From CAJXYS01 sp913063035 (GTDB taxonomy: Bacteria; Pseudomonadota; Alphaproteobacteria; Rhodobacterales; Rhodobacteraceae), in assembly GCF_050586465.1 (NCBI RefSeq), contig NZ_JBOCEG010000007.1, positions 124,001-188,000 on the forward strand: a DNA stretch of 64,000 nucleotides, in the 5' to 3' direction. Both the position numbers and the translations under genes were made by a program. Positions 18,753 to 26,231 of the stretch are shown piece after piece (the first letter of the stretch is position 1; every line of letters begins with the position of its first letter). Below the pieces are notes generated by a model. It was not told the DNA's origin. It saw nothing but the letters and a program-made list of their open reading frames with translations, and made no database searches.

Positions 18753-19083
18753 GAATGCCTGTCAAGCTTTGGCGCCATTCGGGTCAAGCTGCGCCGCTAT
18801 GCCTTGCTTGAGAATGGGAAGCGCCCCCCAACGGGCCTCATGCACACCGAAATGGTGGCCCGGCGACAAACAGCGGTGACGATATCGCCCACAGTGCAGA
18901 GATCCTCGACCAGGCCCATCTGCGGCACGCGATAGGGGCAGGTACTCGATACGCCCGGTCGCGGCATCCACAGAACCCCCGCGAGCCGGGACACTGCATC
19001 GGTACAGGTTCGGGCTTCGAGTTCTGCATGGCGTTCAAGGCCGCAATCGCATGTACAAACGCCGCACCCTCGCAGTCATTTAA
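18753..19083 (-). pseudogene. Possible broken Rap1a/Tai-like small gene
   Basis: No single intact frame covers this stretch, but pieces in three minus-strand frames read like one degraded protein. Frame one gives NDCEGAAFVHAIAALNAMQ, then a CP...FC cysteine pattern. A second frame gives VPQMGLVEDLCTVGDIVTAV. A third ends HEARWGALPILKQGIAAQL. This order (alanine-rich helix with cysteines, FC-P region, V-type helix, then R-H-...-AL near the C-terminus) recalls the Rap1a/Tai immunity family. Two frameshifts would be required. The match is weak and judged by eye, so this may be non-coding. Confidence 0.25.
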
Positions 19084-19116
19084 AAACAAAGGGCGCAGCC
19101 ACAGGCCGCGCCCTTT
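19082..19116 (-). terminator. Rho-independent terminator of bioY
   Basis: Arms AAAGGGCGC (19088-19096) and GCGCCCTTT (19108-19116), extended by GCC/GGC after one mismatch, form a strong hairpin. On the minus strand it is followed by GTTTTT, as expected for the end of the leftward bioY transcript. Confidence 0.85.
19088..19101. repeat. Direct repeat, right copy (14 bp)
   Basis: AAAGGGCGCAGCCA, identical to 17671-17684 and in the same orientation, 1417 bp apart. It coincides with one arm of the bioY terminator. Confidence 0.6.
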
Positions 19117-19137
19117 CGCGTGTTCCGAGTCGGTGGA

Positions 19138-19743
19138 TCAGCCGCGGGCGCGGCCGACCAGGGTCCAGGCGGCGGGCAGGATCAGCGCCGCCAGCGCCAG
19201 TTTCATCGCGTCACCCACCAGGAAGGGATAGAGCCCCCATTCCAGGATCGGCTTTTCCCAGCTGTAGAGATGCGCGAGCCACAGGATGCCGGGCACGTAG
19301 ATCAGCGCGTTGCCGCCCAGCATCGCCGCGCCCATCTTCCAGACGTTGCGGTCCCAGCCGGCCCGCGCGGCATAGCCCAGCGCGAGCGTGGCCAGCACGT
19401 AGCCCAGCAGGTAGCCGCCGGTGCCGCCCAGCATGTACTCGATCCCCGCCGCGCCGGCGCCGGAGCTGGCGAAGACGTCGAAGCCGGCCGCCCCGATGAT
19501 CATGTAGCCGAGGATCGTCGTCAGGCCGAGCCGCGGACCGTAGGCCGCACCGATCGTCAGCACCGCGAAGGTGCCCAGCGTCACCGGCACCGGCGAGGGC
19601 CACATCGGCACCTTGATCTTCGCCGCCACCGCCAGCGCCGCGATGCCAAGCACCACCAGCACCGCGCGCTTGGCCCAGAGCGCGCTGCCCTCGGCCTGCC
19701 AGAAGGTCTCGCTCAGCACCCTGTCCGTCCGTGCGATCGCCAT
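19138..19743 (-). CDS. bioY: Biotin transporter substrate-binding subunit BioY
   Basis: A 201-residue membrane protein with about six helices; the S component of a biotin ECF importer. Characteristic stretches are KIKVPMWPSPVPVTLGTFAVLTIGAAYGPRLG (helix 1-2 region) and GGTGGYLLGYVLATLALG, with the glycine- and proline-rich biotin pocket. ATG at 19743 (MAIARTDRVLSETFW) has GGGAGAGGA just upstream; a longer frame starting at 19905 overlaps the next gene and is not plausible. No bioM/bioN genes adjoin it, so it may work alone or with a distant energising module. A terminator follows directly. Confidence 0.92.
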   Translation of the reverse strand: MAIARTDRVLSETFWQAEGSALWAKRAVLVVLGIAALAVAAKIKVPMWPSPVPVTLGTFAVLTIGAAYGPRLGLTTILGYMIIGAAGFDVFASSGAGAAGIEYMLGGTGGYLLGYVLATLALGYAARAGWDRNVWKMGAAMLGGNALIYVPGILWLAHLYSWEKPILEWGLYPFLVGDAMKLALAALILPAAWTLVGRARG

Positions 19744-19807
19744 AGGATCCTCTCCCTCGTTTTGTCGTCCCGACGGTTTTGCAACGCCCGGCAGCCTCGT
19801 GCAAGCC

Positions 19808-20245
19808 TCAATCGGCCGGCGCGTAACGCGAGACCATGCGGTAGTCCTTGCGCGGTCCCTGCACCCGCCAGGCCGCGGACCAGCGCGGCCAGTGGGTGAA
19901 GTCATAGGTGACGTGGTAGAAATCCGCGCCGCAGATATGGTTGTCGTCGGGCATCAGCCGGTCGAGCGCGATGTGGTGGAACGGGCGGCCATCCTCGAAC
20001 AGGACGGCGATGGTGCCCGGCCCCGCGTCCCGCCAGAGATACCGCCGCGTCGCGACCAGTTCGGGCTGGCCGGTCATCCGGAGCCGCCCCTCCTCGACAT
20101 AGGCGAGCCCGTCCGCCTCCGGCGTGAAGACGGCCCGGCCGGTCAGCGTGCCGCCGCTGCCCTGGTGCAGGTCCGCGATCTCGCGGTCGAGCGACCATGC
20201 CCCCGCGAAGCTGTCCAGCGTAAGGCGGGACGCGGTCATGGGCAT
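19808..20245 (-). CDS. DUF6314 family protein
   Basis: About 145 residues, no signal or membrane helix. It reads like the DUF6314 group, a small beta-rich (lipocalin-like) family: LDSFAGAWSLDREIADLHQGSGGTLTGRAVF near the start, then RYLWRD, FEDGRPFHHI, and C-terminal CGADFYHVTYDF with WSAAWRVQGPRKDY, which are conserved in the family as I recall it. The ATG at 20245 and a second ATG at 20239 are both possible; a longer frame exists but overlaps the purB leader. It lies between bioY and divergent purB. Function unknown. Confidence 0.72.
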   Translation of the reverse strand: MPMTASRLTLDSFAGAWSLDREIADLHQGSGGTLTGRAVFTPEADGLAYVEEGRLRMTGQPELVATRRYLWRDAGPGTIAVLFEDGRPFHHIALDRLMPDDNHICGADFYHVTYDFTHWPRWSAAWRVQGPRKDYRMVSRYAPAD

Positions 20246-20382
20246 CGCCCTGCCCCGGGGATGCGGCGGGAGACAGAGTGGCCGCAACTCGTACACATGT
20301 GACTCTCCTTGGCCTTGTTCCTTGTCCGGCCCGAGTCTATGAGACGCGCACCACGCTCTCAACGGACAAAAAGGCGCGCTGC

Positions 20383-21690
20383 ATGATCCCCCGCTATTCC
20401 CGCCCCGAGATGGTCGCCATCTGGTCCCCCGAGACCAAGTTCCGCATCTGGTTCGAGATCGAGGCCCATGCCTGCGACGCGATGGCCGAGCTGGGCGTGA
20501 TCCCGCGCGAGAACGCCGCCGCGGTCTGGACGGCGCAGAACGTGGAGTTCGACGTGGCCCGCATCGACGAGATCGAGGCCGTCACCAAGCATGACGTCAT
20601 CGCCTTCCTGACCCACCTGGCCGAGATCGTCGGCGCCGACGAGGCGCGCTTCGTCCACCAGGGCATGACCAGCTCGGACGTTCTGGACACCTGTTTCAAC
20701 ATCCAGCTGGTGCGCGCGGCCGACATCCTGCTGGCCGACATGGACGCGCTGCTCGACGCGCTGAAGCGCCGCGCCTTCGAGCACAAGGAAACGGTGCGGA
20801 TCGGGCGCAGCCACGGCATCCATGCCGAGCCCACCACCATGGGCCTGACCTTCGCGCGGTTCTACGCCGAGATGGATCGCAACCGCCGCCGGCTCGCGGC
20901 CGCGCGTGCGGAAATCGCGACCGGTGCGATCTCGGGGGCGGTGGGCACCTTCGCCAATATCGACCCCGCCGTGGAAGAGCATGTCTGCGCGCAGCTCGGC
21001 CTGACGCCCGAACCGATCTCGACCCAGGTGATCCCCCGCGACCGCCACGCGGCCTTCTTCGCGGCGCTCGGTGTCGTGGCCTCCTCGATCGAGAACGTCG
21101 CCATCGAGATCCGCCACATGCAGCGCACCGAGGTGCTGGAGGCGGAGGAGTTCTTCTCCAAGGGGCAGAAGGGCAGCTCGGCCATGCCGCACAAGCGCAA
21201 CCCGGTGCTGACCGAGAACCTGACCGGCCTCGCCCGGCTGGTGCGCATGGCGGTGGTGCCCGCGATGGAGAACGTCGCGCTCTGGCACGAGCGGGACATC
21301 TCGCACAGCTCGGTGGAGCGCAATATCGGCCCCGACGCGACGGTGACGCTCGACTTCGCGCTGCACCGGCTGACCGGGGTGATCGACAAGCTGGTGGTGT
21401 ATCCCCGGCACATGCTCGACAACATGAACAAGTTCCGCGGCCTGGTCCATTCCCAGCGCGTGCTGCTGGCGCTGACCCAGAAGGGCGTCAGCCGCGAGGA
21501 CGCCTATCGCCTCGTCCAGCGCAACGCGATGAAGGTCTGGGAAGAGGGCAAGGACTTCATGACCGAGCTGAAGGGCGATCCCGAGGTCACGGCCGTGCTC
21601 TCGGAGCCGGAGATCGAGGAAAAATTCGATCTCGGCTACCACACCAAGCATGTCGACACGATCTTCGCGCGGGTCTTCGGCGAAAGCTGA
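20383..21690 (+). CDS. purB: Adenylosuccinate lyase
   Basis: A 435-residue homotetrameric enzyme of the fumarase superfamily acting twice in purine synthesis: SAICAR to AICAR plus fumarate, and adenylosuccinate to AMP. Signature sequence GSSAMPHKRNPV (about 266-277) is intact. The catalytic histidine is in RIGRSHGIHAEPTTMG, and TSSDVLDTCFN (about 94-104) lines the active site. The ATG at 20383 begins MIPRYSRPEMVAIW, the standard N-terminus. It is divergent from the DUF6314 gene and lies upstream of purC, purS and purQ, though with other genes between. Confidence 0.96.
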   Translation: MIPRYSRPEMVAIWSPETKFRIWFEIEAHACDAMAELGVIPRENAAAVWTAQNVEFDVARIDEIEAVTKHDVIAFLTHLAEIVGADEARFVHQGMTSSDVLDTCFNIQLVRAADILLADMDALLDALKRRAFEHKETVRIGRSHGIHAEPTTMGLTFARFYAEMDRNRRRLAAARAEIATGAISGAVGTFANIDPAVEEHVCAQLGLTPEPISTQVIPRDRHAAFFAALGVVASSIENVAIEIRHMQRTEVLEAEEFFSKGQKGSSAMPHKRNPVLTENLTGLARLVRMAVVPAMENVALWHERDISHSSVERNIGPDATVTLDFALHRLTGVIDKLVVYPRHMLDNMNKFRGLVHSQRVLLALTQKGVSREDAYRLVQRNAMKVWEEGKDFMTELKGDPEVTAVLSEPEIEEKFDLGYHTKHVDTIFARVFGES

Positions 21691-21813
21691 CCCGCCCGCC
21701 CATCGGCGGGAATCCGCCGTCCGCCCCCGGCCGGGACCGGGCGCGCGGCGCGCAATTTTGAAATTCGCGAGATCGTGCTATCTTTACGGATGTTTCAACA
21801 GGAGGCATCCGAA

Positions 21814-21978
21814 ATGCAGATCAAGACCCTGATCGTTGCGGCAGCCCTGACCCTTTCGCCGGCGGTGGCCATGGCGGAATGCAGCTGGGGCCACAAGTCC
21901 AACACCGCAAGCCAGTGCGGCGAAGGCCAGGCCTGGGACTCGGACAAGGGCGCCTGCGTGGACCTGACCACCAGCTGA
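21814..21978 (+). CDS. Small secreted cysteine-containing protein
   Basis: A 54-residue product whose first 22 residues are a signal peptide (MQIKTLIVAAALTLSPAVAMA), leaving about 32 mature residues ECSWGHKSNTASQCGEGQAW, then SDKGACVDLTTS. Three cysteines (CSWG, SQCGEG, GACVD) suggest a tiny disulfide-linked fold. GGAGG lies 11-12 nt upstream of the ATG. It follows purB by 123 nt. Small proteins of this type occur after purB in related bacteria, as far as I recall. Function unknown. Confidence 0.75.
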   Translation: MQIKTLIVAAALTLSPAVAMAECSWGHKSNTASQCGEGQAWDSDKGACVDLTTS

Positions 21979-21999
21979 CGCGCAACGACCCGGAACGAC

Positions 22000-22027
22000 A
22001 AGGGGCCGCCCCCGGGGGCGGCCCCTT
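22000..22027. terminator. Perfect GC hairpin between convergent genes
   Basis: AAGGGGCCGCCCCC and GGGGGCGGCCCCTT form a 14-bp perfect inverted repeat with no loop bases between the convergent ends of the small secreted protein gene and the DUF1476 gene. There is no long T-run, but position and strength fit a bidirectional terminator. Confidence 0.65.
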
Positions 22028-22052
22028 GCATGTCTGACAGGCGCGGTTGCGC

Positions 22053-22367
22053 TCAGGCTTCCTTGAGCAGCTGTTCCTTGGCGATGGCCAGCAGGGCGTC
22101 CATCTTGCCGCGGATCTCGTCCTGAGTGGCCAGCGCGCCCAGGTCGCCCGCGACCTTGCGCACGACATCCTCGTGGCCGGCTTCCTCGAAATCGGCCTTG
22201 ACCACCTCCTTGGCATAGGCCTCCGCGTCGTCGCCGGTCTTGCCCATAAGTTCCGCGGCCCAGAGCCCCAGAAGCTTGTTGCGCCGGGCCACGGCCCGGA
22301 ATTGCATTTCCTCGTCATGGGCGAACTTCGCCTCGAAGGCGTGTTCGCGATCGTCGAAGGTGGTCAT
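22053..22367 (-). CDS. DUF1476 protein, F1-ATPase zeta inhibitor type
   Basis: A 104-residue soluble helical protein. It starts MTTFDDREHAFEAKFAHDEEMQFRAVARRNKLLGLWAAELMG, the hallmark of the DUF1476 family. In Paracoccus denitrificans the family member is the zeta subunit, which inhibits hydrolysis by the F1Fo-ATPase. The first 20 or so residues supply the inhibitory helix in that protein; equivalence here is inferred from family membership. It is divergent from purC across about 180 nt, an arrangement seen repeatedly in alphaproteobacteria. ATG at 22367 is preferred over a frame extending to 22442. Confidence 0.9.
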   Translation of the reverse strand: MTTFDDREHAFEAKFAHDEEMQFRAVARRNKLLGLWAAELMGKTGDDAEAYAKEVVKADFEEAGHEDVVRKVAGDLGALATQDEIRGKMDALLAIAKEQLLKEA

Positions 22368-22544
22368 CGCAGTCTCCGCGCTGAAAATCGGTCTCTCTAG
22401 ATATGCCGGGGGCGGCGCTGCACCGCAAGGGCCTGCGGACACCGCGCGGCGCGACTCCTTGCCCTGCCCCCGGCTTTGGCCTATAGCGCGGCATCATCAG
22501 GCGGCCGGGCACACGATTCCCGGCCCATTGCAATTGGAGCCCCG

Positions 22545-23306
22545 ATGGCACGCCGCAAACTGATCTACGAAGGCAAGGCGAAGATCCTCTACGAAGGCCC
22601 GGAGCCGGGCACGGTCGTCCAGTATTTCAAGGACGACGCGACCGCCTTCAACGCCGAGAAGAAGGACGTGATCGAAGGCAAGGGCGTGCTGAACAACCGG
22701 CTGTCGGAATTCTTCATGTCCGGGCTCAACCAGATCGGTGTCCCGACCCATTTCATCCGCCGGCTGAACATGCGCGAGCAACTCGTCCGCTCGGTCGAGA
22801 TCATCCCGCTCGAGGTGGTCGTGCGCAACGTCGCCGCCGGGTCGCTGTCCAAGCGGCTCGGGATCGAGGAAGGCACCCAGCTGCCCCGCCCGATCATCGA
22901 GTTCTACTACAAGGACGACAGTCTCGGCGATCCGCTGGTCACCGAGGAGCACATCATCGCCTTCGGCTGGGCCGTGCAGCAGGATCTCGACGACATGGTC
23001 GCGCTGGCGCTGCGGGTGAACGATTTCCTCTCGGGCGTGATGCTCGGCGTGGGCATCCGGCTCGTGGACTTCAAGATCGAGATCGGCCGGGTCTGGGACA
23101 ACGATTTCCAGCGGCTGATCGTGGCCGACGAGATCAGCCCGGACAGCTGCCGGCTGTGGGACATCGCCACCGGCCGCAAGCTGGACAAGGACGTGTTCCG
23201 CCGCGACCTGGGCGACCTGGCCGACGCCTATACCGAGGTGGCCCGGCGACTCGGCGTGATGCCGAAATCCGGCGGCGGCACGACCGGACCGAAACTGGTG
23301 CACTGA
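22545..23306 (+). CDS. purC: SAICAR synthase
   Basis: A 253-residue cytosolic ligase joining aspartate to CAIR, with ATP, in de novo purine synthesis. Recognisable stretches are MARRKLIYEGKAKILYEG at the N-terminus, DATAFNAEKKD, the nucleotide/substrate motif LNNRLSEFFM, IPLEVVVRNVAAGSLSKRLG, and LVDFKIEIGR near residue 175. ATG at 22545 is preceded by TTGGAG at 5 nt. purS begins 20 nt downstream, and purQ follows, forming a purC-purS-(small ORF)-purQ operon that ends at a hairpin at 24376. Confidence 0.97.
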   Translation: MARRKLIYEGKAKILYEGPEPGTVVQYFKDDATAFNAEKKDVIEGKGVLNNRLSEFFMSGLNQIGVPTHFIRRLNMREQLVRSVEIIPLEVVVRNVAAGSLSKRLGIEEGTQLPRPIIEFYYKDDSLGDPLVTEEHIIAFGWAVQQDLDDMVALALRVNDFLSGVMLGVGIRLVDFKIEIGRVWDNDFQRLIVADEISPDSCRLWDIATGRKLDKDVFRRDLGDLADAYTEVARRLGVMPKSGGGTTGPKLVH

Positions 23307-23326
23307 GACAGACCGGGGGACTGACC

Positions 23327-23566
23327 ATGAAGGCGCGCGTGACCGTCACACTCAAGACCGGCGTCCTGGATCCCCAGGGCGAGGCGATCCGCCACGCGCT
23401 CGGCGCGCTTGGCTTCGACGACGTCGAGGGGGTGCGCCAGGGCAAGCTGATCGAGCTCGACCTGGCCGACACCGACCCCGCCGCCGCCGAGGCGCGCGTG
23501 ACCGAGATGTGCGAGAAGCTGCTCGCCAACACGGTGATCGAGAACTACTCGGTCGAGGTGATCTGA
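23327..23566 (+). CDS. purS: Phosphoribosylformylglycinamidine synthase subunit PurS
   Basis: A 79-residue small subunit that bridges PurL and the glutaminase PurQ in the three-part FGAM synthase. The sequence MKARVTVTLKTGVLDPQGEAI, then LGFDDVEGVRQGKLIELDL and MCEKLLANTVIENYSVEV, is the typical PurS layout of about 80 residues. ATG at 23327 follows GGGGGACTGACC. It lies between purC and purQ; the catalytic PurL is not in this window. Confidence 0.95.
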   Translation: MKARVTVTLKTGVLDPQGEAIRHALGALGFDDVEGVRQGKLIELDLADTDPAAAEARVTEMCEKLLANTVIENYSVEVI

Positions 23567-23570
23567 TCCG

Positions 23571-23690
23571 ATGCGCGCAGCGCGGCTGACAGGCTGGCAC
23601 GTGGCCCGCGCCGACGCGACCGACGAACCCAGGGCCTTCGCCGGCCCGGCGGCGCCCGGCACCGCCGTCATCACAGGTTTCACCCGATAG
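23571..23690 (+). CDS. Small ORF between purS and purQ, 39 residues
   Basis: A short ATG-started frame starts 5 nt after the purS stop and ends in a TAG whose last G begins the purQ Shine-Dalgarno (GGAGG). The product MRAARLTGWHVARADATDEP followed by RAFAGPAAPGTAVITGFTR is basic with no signal peptide or recognised family. The tight spacing on both sides favours a translated coupling ORF, but a 120-nt frame can occur by chance in DNA this GC-rich. Conservation in related genomes would settle it. Confidence 0.35.
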   Translation: MRAARLTGWHVARADATDEPRAFAGPAAPGTAVITGFTR

Positions 23691-23699
23691 GAGGCGCCC

Positions 23700-24371
23700 A
23701 TGAAGTCCGCCGTCATCGTCTTTCCCGGCTCCAACTGCGACCGCGACCTGGCCGTGGCCTTCGAACAGGCCTCCGGCACCCGGGCGCAGATGGTCTGGCA
23801 CAAGGAAACCGCGCTGCCGCAGGGACTCGACATCATCGGCATCCCCGGCGGGTTCTCCTTCGGCGATTACCTGCGCTGCGGCGCGATCGCGGCCCGCTCG
23901 CCGATCTGCCAGGCGGTGGTCGATTTCGCGCGGCGCGGCGGGATGGTGCTGGGCATCTGCAACGGCTTCCAGGTGCTGACGGAAACCGGGTTGCTGCCCG
24001 GCGTCCTGATGCGCAACGCGGGCATCAAGTTCGTCTGCAAGGACATTGATCTGCAAGTGGAAACGGCCGACAGCCCCTTCACCTCCGCCTATGCCAGGGG
24101 CCAGGTGATCCGGGTGCCCGTGGCCCATCACGACGGCAATTATGTCGCCCCGCCCGAGCTGGTGGCACGCCTGCGCGCCGAGGATCGCGTCGCCTTCAGC
24201 TATCGCGACAACCCGAACGGCTCCACCGCCGACATCGCCGGCGTACTGAGCGAGAACCGCCGCGTGCTGGGCATGATGCCCCATCCCGAACGGCGTGCCG
24301 ACCCGGCGCTCGGCGGCACCGACGGGGCCGGGCTCTTCCGGTCGCTGGCCGATGCGCTGGCCACGGCCTGA
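23700..24371 (+). CDS. purQ: Phosphoribosylformylglycinamidine synthase subunit PurQ (glutaminase)
   Basis: A 223-residue class I glutamine amidotransferase supplying ammonia to PurL for FGAR to FGAM. The nucleophilic cysteine is C87 in GMVLGICNGFQVL, and the catalytic histidine-glutamate pair is in GMMPHPERRAD near residue 197. GGFSFGDYLRCG (about 50-61) is the usual PurQ string. ATG at 23700 has GGAGG 5 nt upstream. It is the last visible gene of the purC-purS-purQ operon and precedes a terminator-like hairpin. Confidence 0.97.
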   Translation: MKSAVIVFPGSNCDRDLAVAFEQASGTRAQMVWHKETALPQGLDIIGIPGGFSFGDYLRCGAIAARSPICQAVVDFARRGGMVLGICNGFQVLTETGLLPGVLMRNAGIKFVCKDIDLQVETADSPFTSAYARGQVIRVPVAHHDGNYVAPPELVARLRAEDRVAFSYRDNPNGSTADIAGVLSENRRVLGMMPHPERRADPALGGTDGAGLFRSLADALATA

Positions 24372-24375
24372 GACG

Positions 24376-24398
24376 CGCCGCCAACATAGGCGGCGTTT
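24376..24398 (+). terminator. Terminator-like hairpin after purQ
   Basis: CGCCGCC (24376-24382) and GGCGGCG (24389-24395) form a 7-bp GC stem with a 6-nt loop, followed by TTT. It begins 5 nt after the purQ stop. The T-run is short, so efficiency is uncertain. Confidence 0.6.
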
Positions 24399-24455
24399 CG
24401 CGTAACGCGGGCGTGCCAGCTTGAGCGCTCCGCGCGCGCGGCATAGACTTCGCGC

Positions 24456-26216
24456 ATGACGGACACCCCGGACACCGAGCTGCCCGAAAAGCGATCGCCG
24501 ATGCTGCTGCGCATCGTCCTGATCGTCTTCATCGCGCTCGGCGTCGCGGTGGTCTGGACGTCCAACTACTTTTTGACCGAACGCTTCACGGAATCGACCC
24601 GCAACCGCGCCGAACTGCGCCTCGCGCTCTATTCCGGGGCCATCGTCAGCGAGTTGCAGCGCAATTCGGTCGTGCCGCTCCTGCTGTCGCGTGACCCGGT
24701 GATGATCGCGGCCCTTAACTCCGGCGACTACGCGGCGACCTCGCAGCGGCTGATCTCCTACCAGAAGGAGATCGGCGCGGCCTCGATGATGCTGCTGGAC
24801 GGGGATGGCCGGACCGTGGCCGCGACCGACCGCCAGAACCTCGGCACCCAGCATCGCAACGACGCCTATTTCGTGCAGGCCCTGCGCACCAACGACACGG
24901 TCTTCACCACGACCGAGCTGGAAACCGGCGCCTACGAATTCACCTATTCGCGCCGGGTGACCAGCGAGAAGCGCGGCATCGGCGTGATCGTGGTCGAGGT
25001 GGATCTCGCCAAGCTGGAACAAAGCTGGATCGGCACGTCCGAGGCGGTGATCGTCACCAATTCGGAGGGCAGGATCATCCTGGCGACCGAGCCGCAATGG
25101 CGCGGCAAGCCGATCGACGAGGCGCTGGCCGAGCGCCCCGCCCCGAGCGCGATCGAACGCGCGATCCAGGCCACCGCGGACTGGAGCCAGACCGCCCCCG
25201 ACGCGTATCTGAAGGGCCAGGCCCTGCTGCGGCTCGACGGGCGCATCCCGTTCCAGGGCTGGCGGCTGACATCCTTCACCACCTATGCCTCGGTGCGGGA
25301 ACGGGTGAACGGGGTGCTCGCGCTGGAGATCATGGGCTTCGCGATCCTGCTCTCGCTCGTCTTCTACATCCTGTCGCGGCGCGCGCGGTACCAGTCGGTT
25401 CTGTTCCAGCGGGAATCGATGGAACTTCGGCGGCTGAACAAGCGGTTGCAGCGCGAGATCGCCGAACGAGAAAAGGTGCAGCGCAACCTCGAGGTCGCCG
25501 AGCAGACCATCGCGCAAAGCTCGAAGCTGGCAGCACTCGGCGAGATGTCGGCCGCGGTCAGCCACGAACTGAACCAGCCCTTGGCCGCGATGAAGACCTA
25601 TCTCGCCGGGGCGCGGCTTCTGCTGCAGCGGCGCAAGCCCGACGAGGCGCTGTCCAGTTTCCAGCGCATCGACGACCTGATCGAGCGGATGGGCGCGATC
25701 ACCCGGCAACTGAAATCCTACGCGCGCAAGGGCAACGAGGATTTCGCGCCGATCGACCTGCGCAAGTCGGTCGAATCCGCGCTGCAGATGATGGAGCCCC
25801 AGCTCAACAAGATGGAGGTGGAGATCACCTGCTCGCTGCCCAAGGAACCGGTGATCGTCACGGCCGACCGGATCCGGCTGGAGCAGGTCATCATCAACTT
25901 GCTGCGCAACGCGCTCGACGCGATGAAGGACCAGCCCGACCGCGAGCTGGACATCCTGCTCAGCCTCGGCGAGACGGCGACGCTGACCATCCGCGACAAC
26001 GGCAAGGGGATCGAGGATCTCGACTCCCTGTTCGAGCCTTTCTACACCACGAAGGCACCGGGCGACGGGGTCGGGCTGGGGCTCGCCATCTCGACCGGCA
26101 TCATCAAGAATCTCGGCGGGCGGCTCACGGCGCGAAACGGATCCGCGCGTGGCGCCGTTTTCCAGGTTCAGCTGCCGCTCCACCGCGACGATCGCAGCAC
26201 GCGCGCCGCGGAATGA
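24456..26216 (+). CDS. dctB: Sensor histidine kinase, DctB type
   Basis: A 586-residue inner-membrane kinase. A first membrane helix is at about 18-40, a periplasmic sensor region of about 250 residues (PDC/dCache-like, with DGDGRTVAATDRQNLGTQHR) follows, then a second helix at about 290-307 and a coiled coil with the phospho-acceptor H370 in AAVSHELNQPLAAMK. The ATPase domain has the N, G1 and G2 boxes (LLRNALDAM, IRDNGKGI, GVGLGLAIS). This layout is DctB, which senses C4-dicarboxylates. The response regulator follows after 15 nt. No dctPQM or dctA gene is in the window. Confidence 0.86.
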   Translation: MTDTPDTELPEKRSPMLLRIVLIVFIALGVAVVWTSNYFLTERFTESTRNRAELRLALYSGAIVSELQRNSVVPLLLSRDPVMIAALNSGDYAATSQRLISYQKEIGAASMMLLDGDGRTVAATDRQNLGTQHRNDAYFVQALRTNDTVFTTTELETGAYEFTYSRRVTSEKRGIGVIVVEVDLAKLEQSWIGTSEAVIVTNSEGRIILATEPQWRGKPIDEALAERPAPSAIERAIQATADWSQTAPDAYLKGQALLRLDGRIPFQGWRLTSFTTYASVRERVNGVLALEIMGFAILLSLVFYILSRRARYQSVLFQRESMELRRLNKRLQREIAEREKVQRNLEVAEQTIAQSSKLAALGEMSAAVSHELNQPLAAMKTYLAGARLLLQRRKPDEALSSFQRIDDLIERMGAITRQLKSYARKGNEDFAPIDLRKSVESALQMMEPQLNKMEVEITCSLPKEPVIVTADRIRLEQVIINLLRNALDAMKDQPDRELDILLSLGETATLTIRDNGKGIEDLDSLFEPFYTTKAPGDGVGLGLAISTGIIKNLGGRLTARNGSARGAVFQVQLPLHRDDRSTRAAE

Positions 26217-26231
26217 CCGCAAGGGAACACC

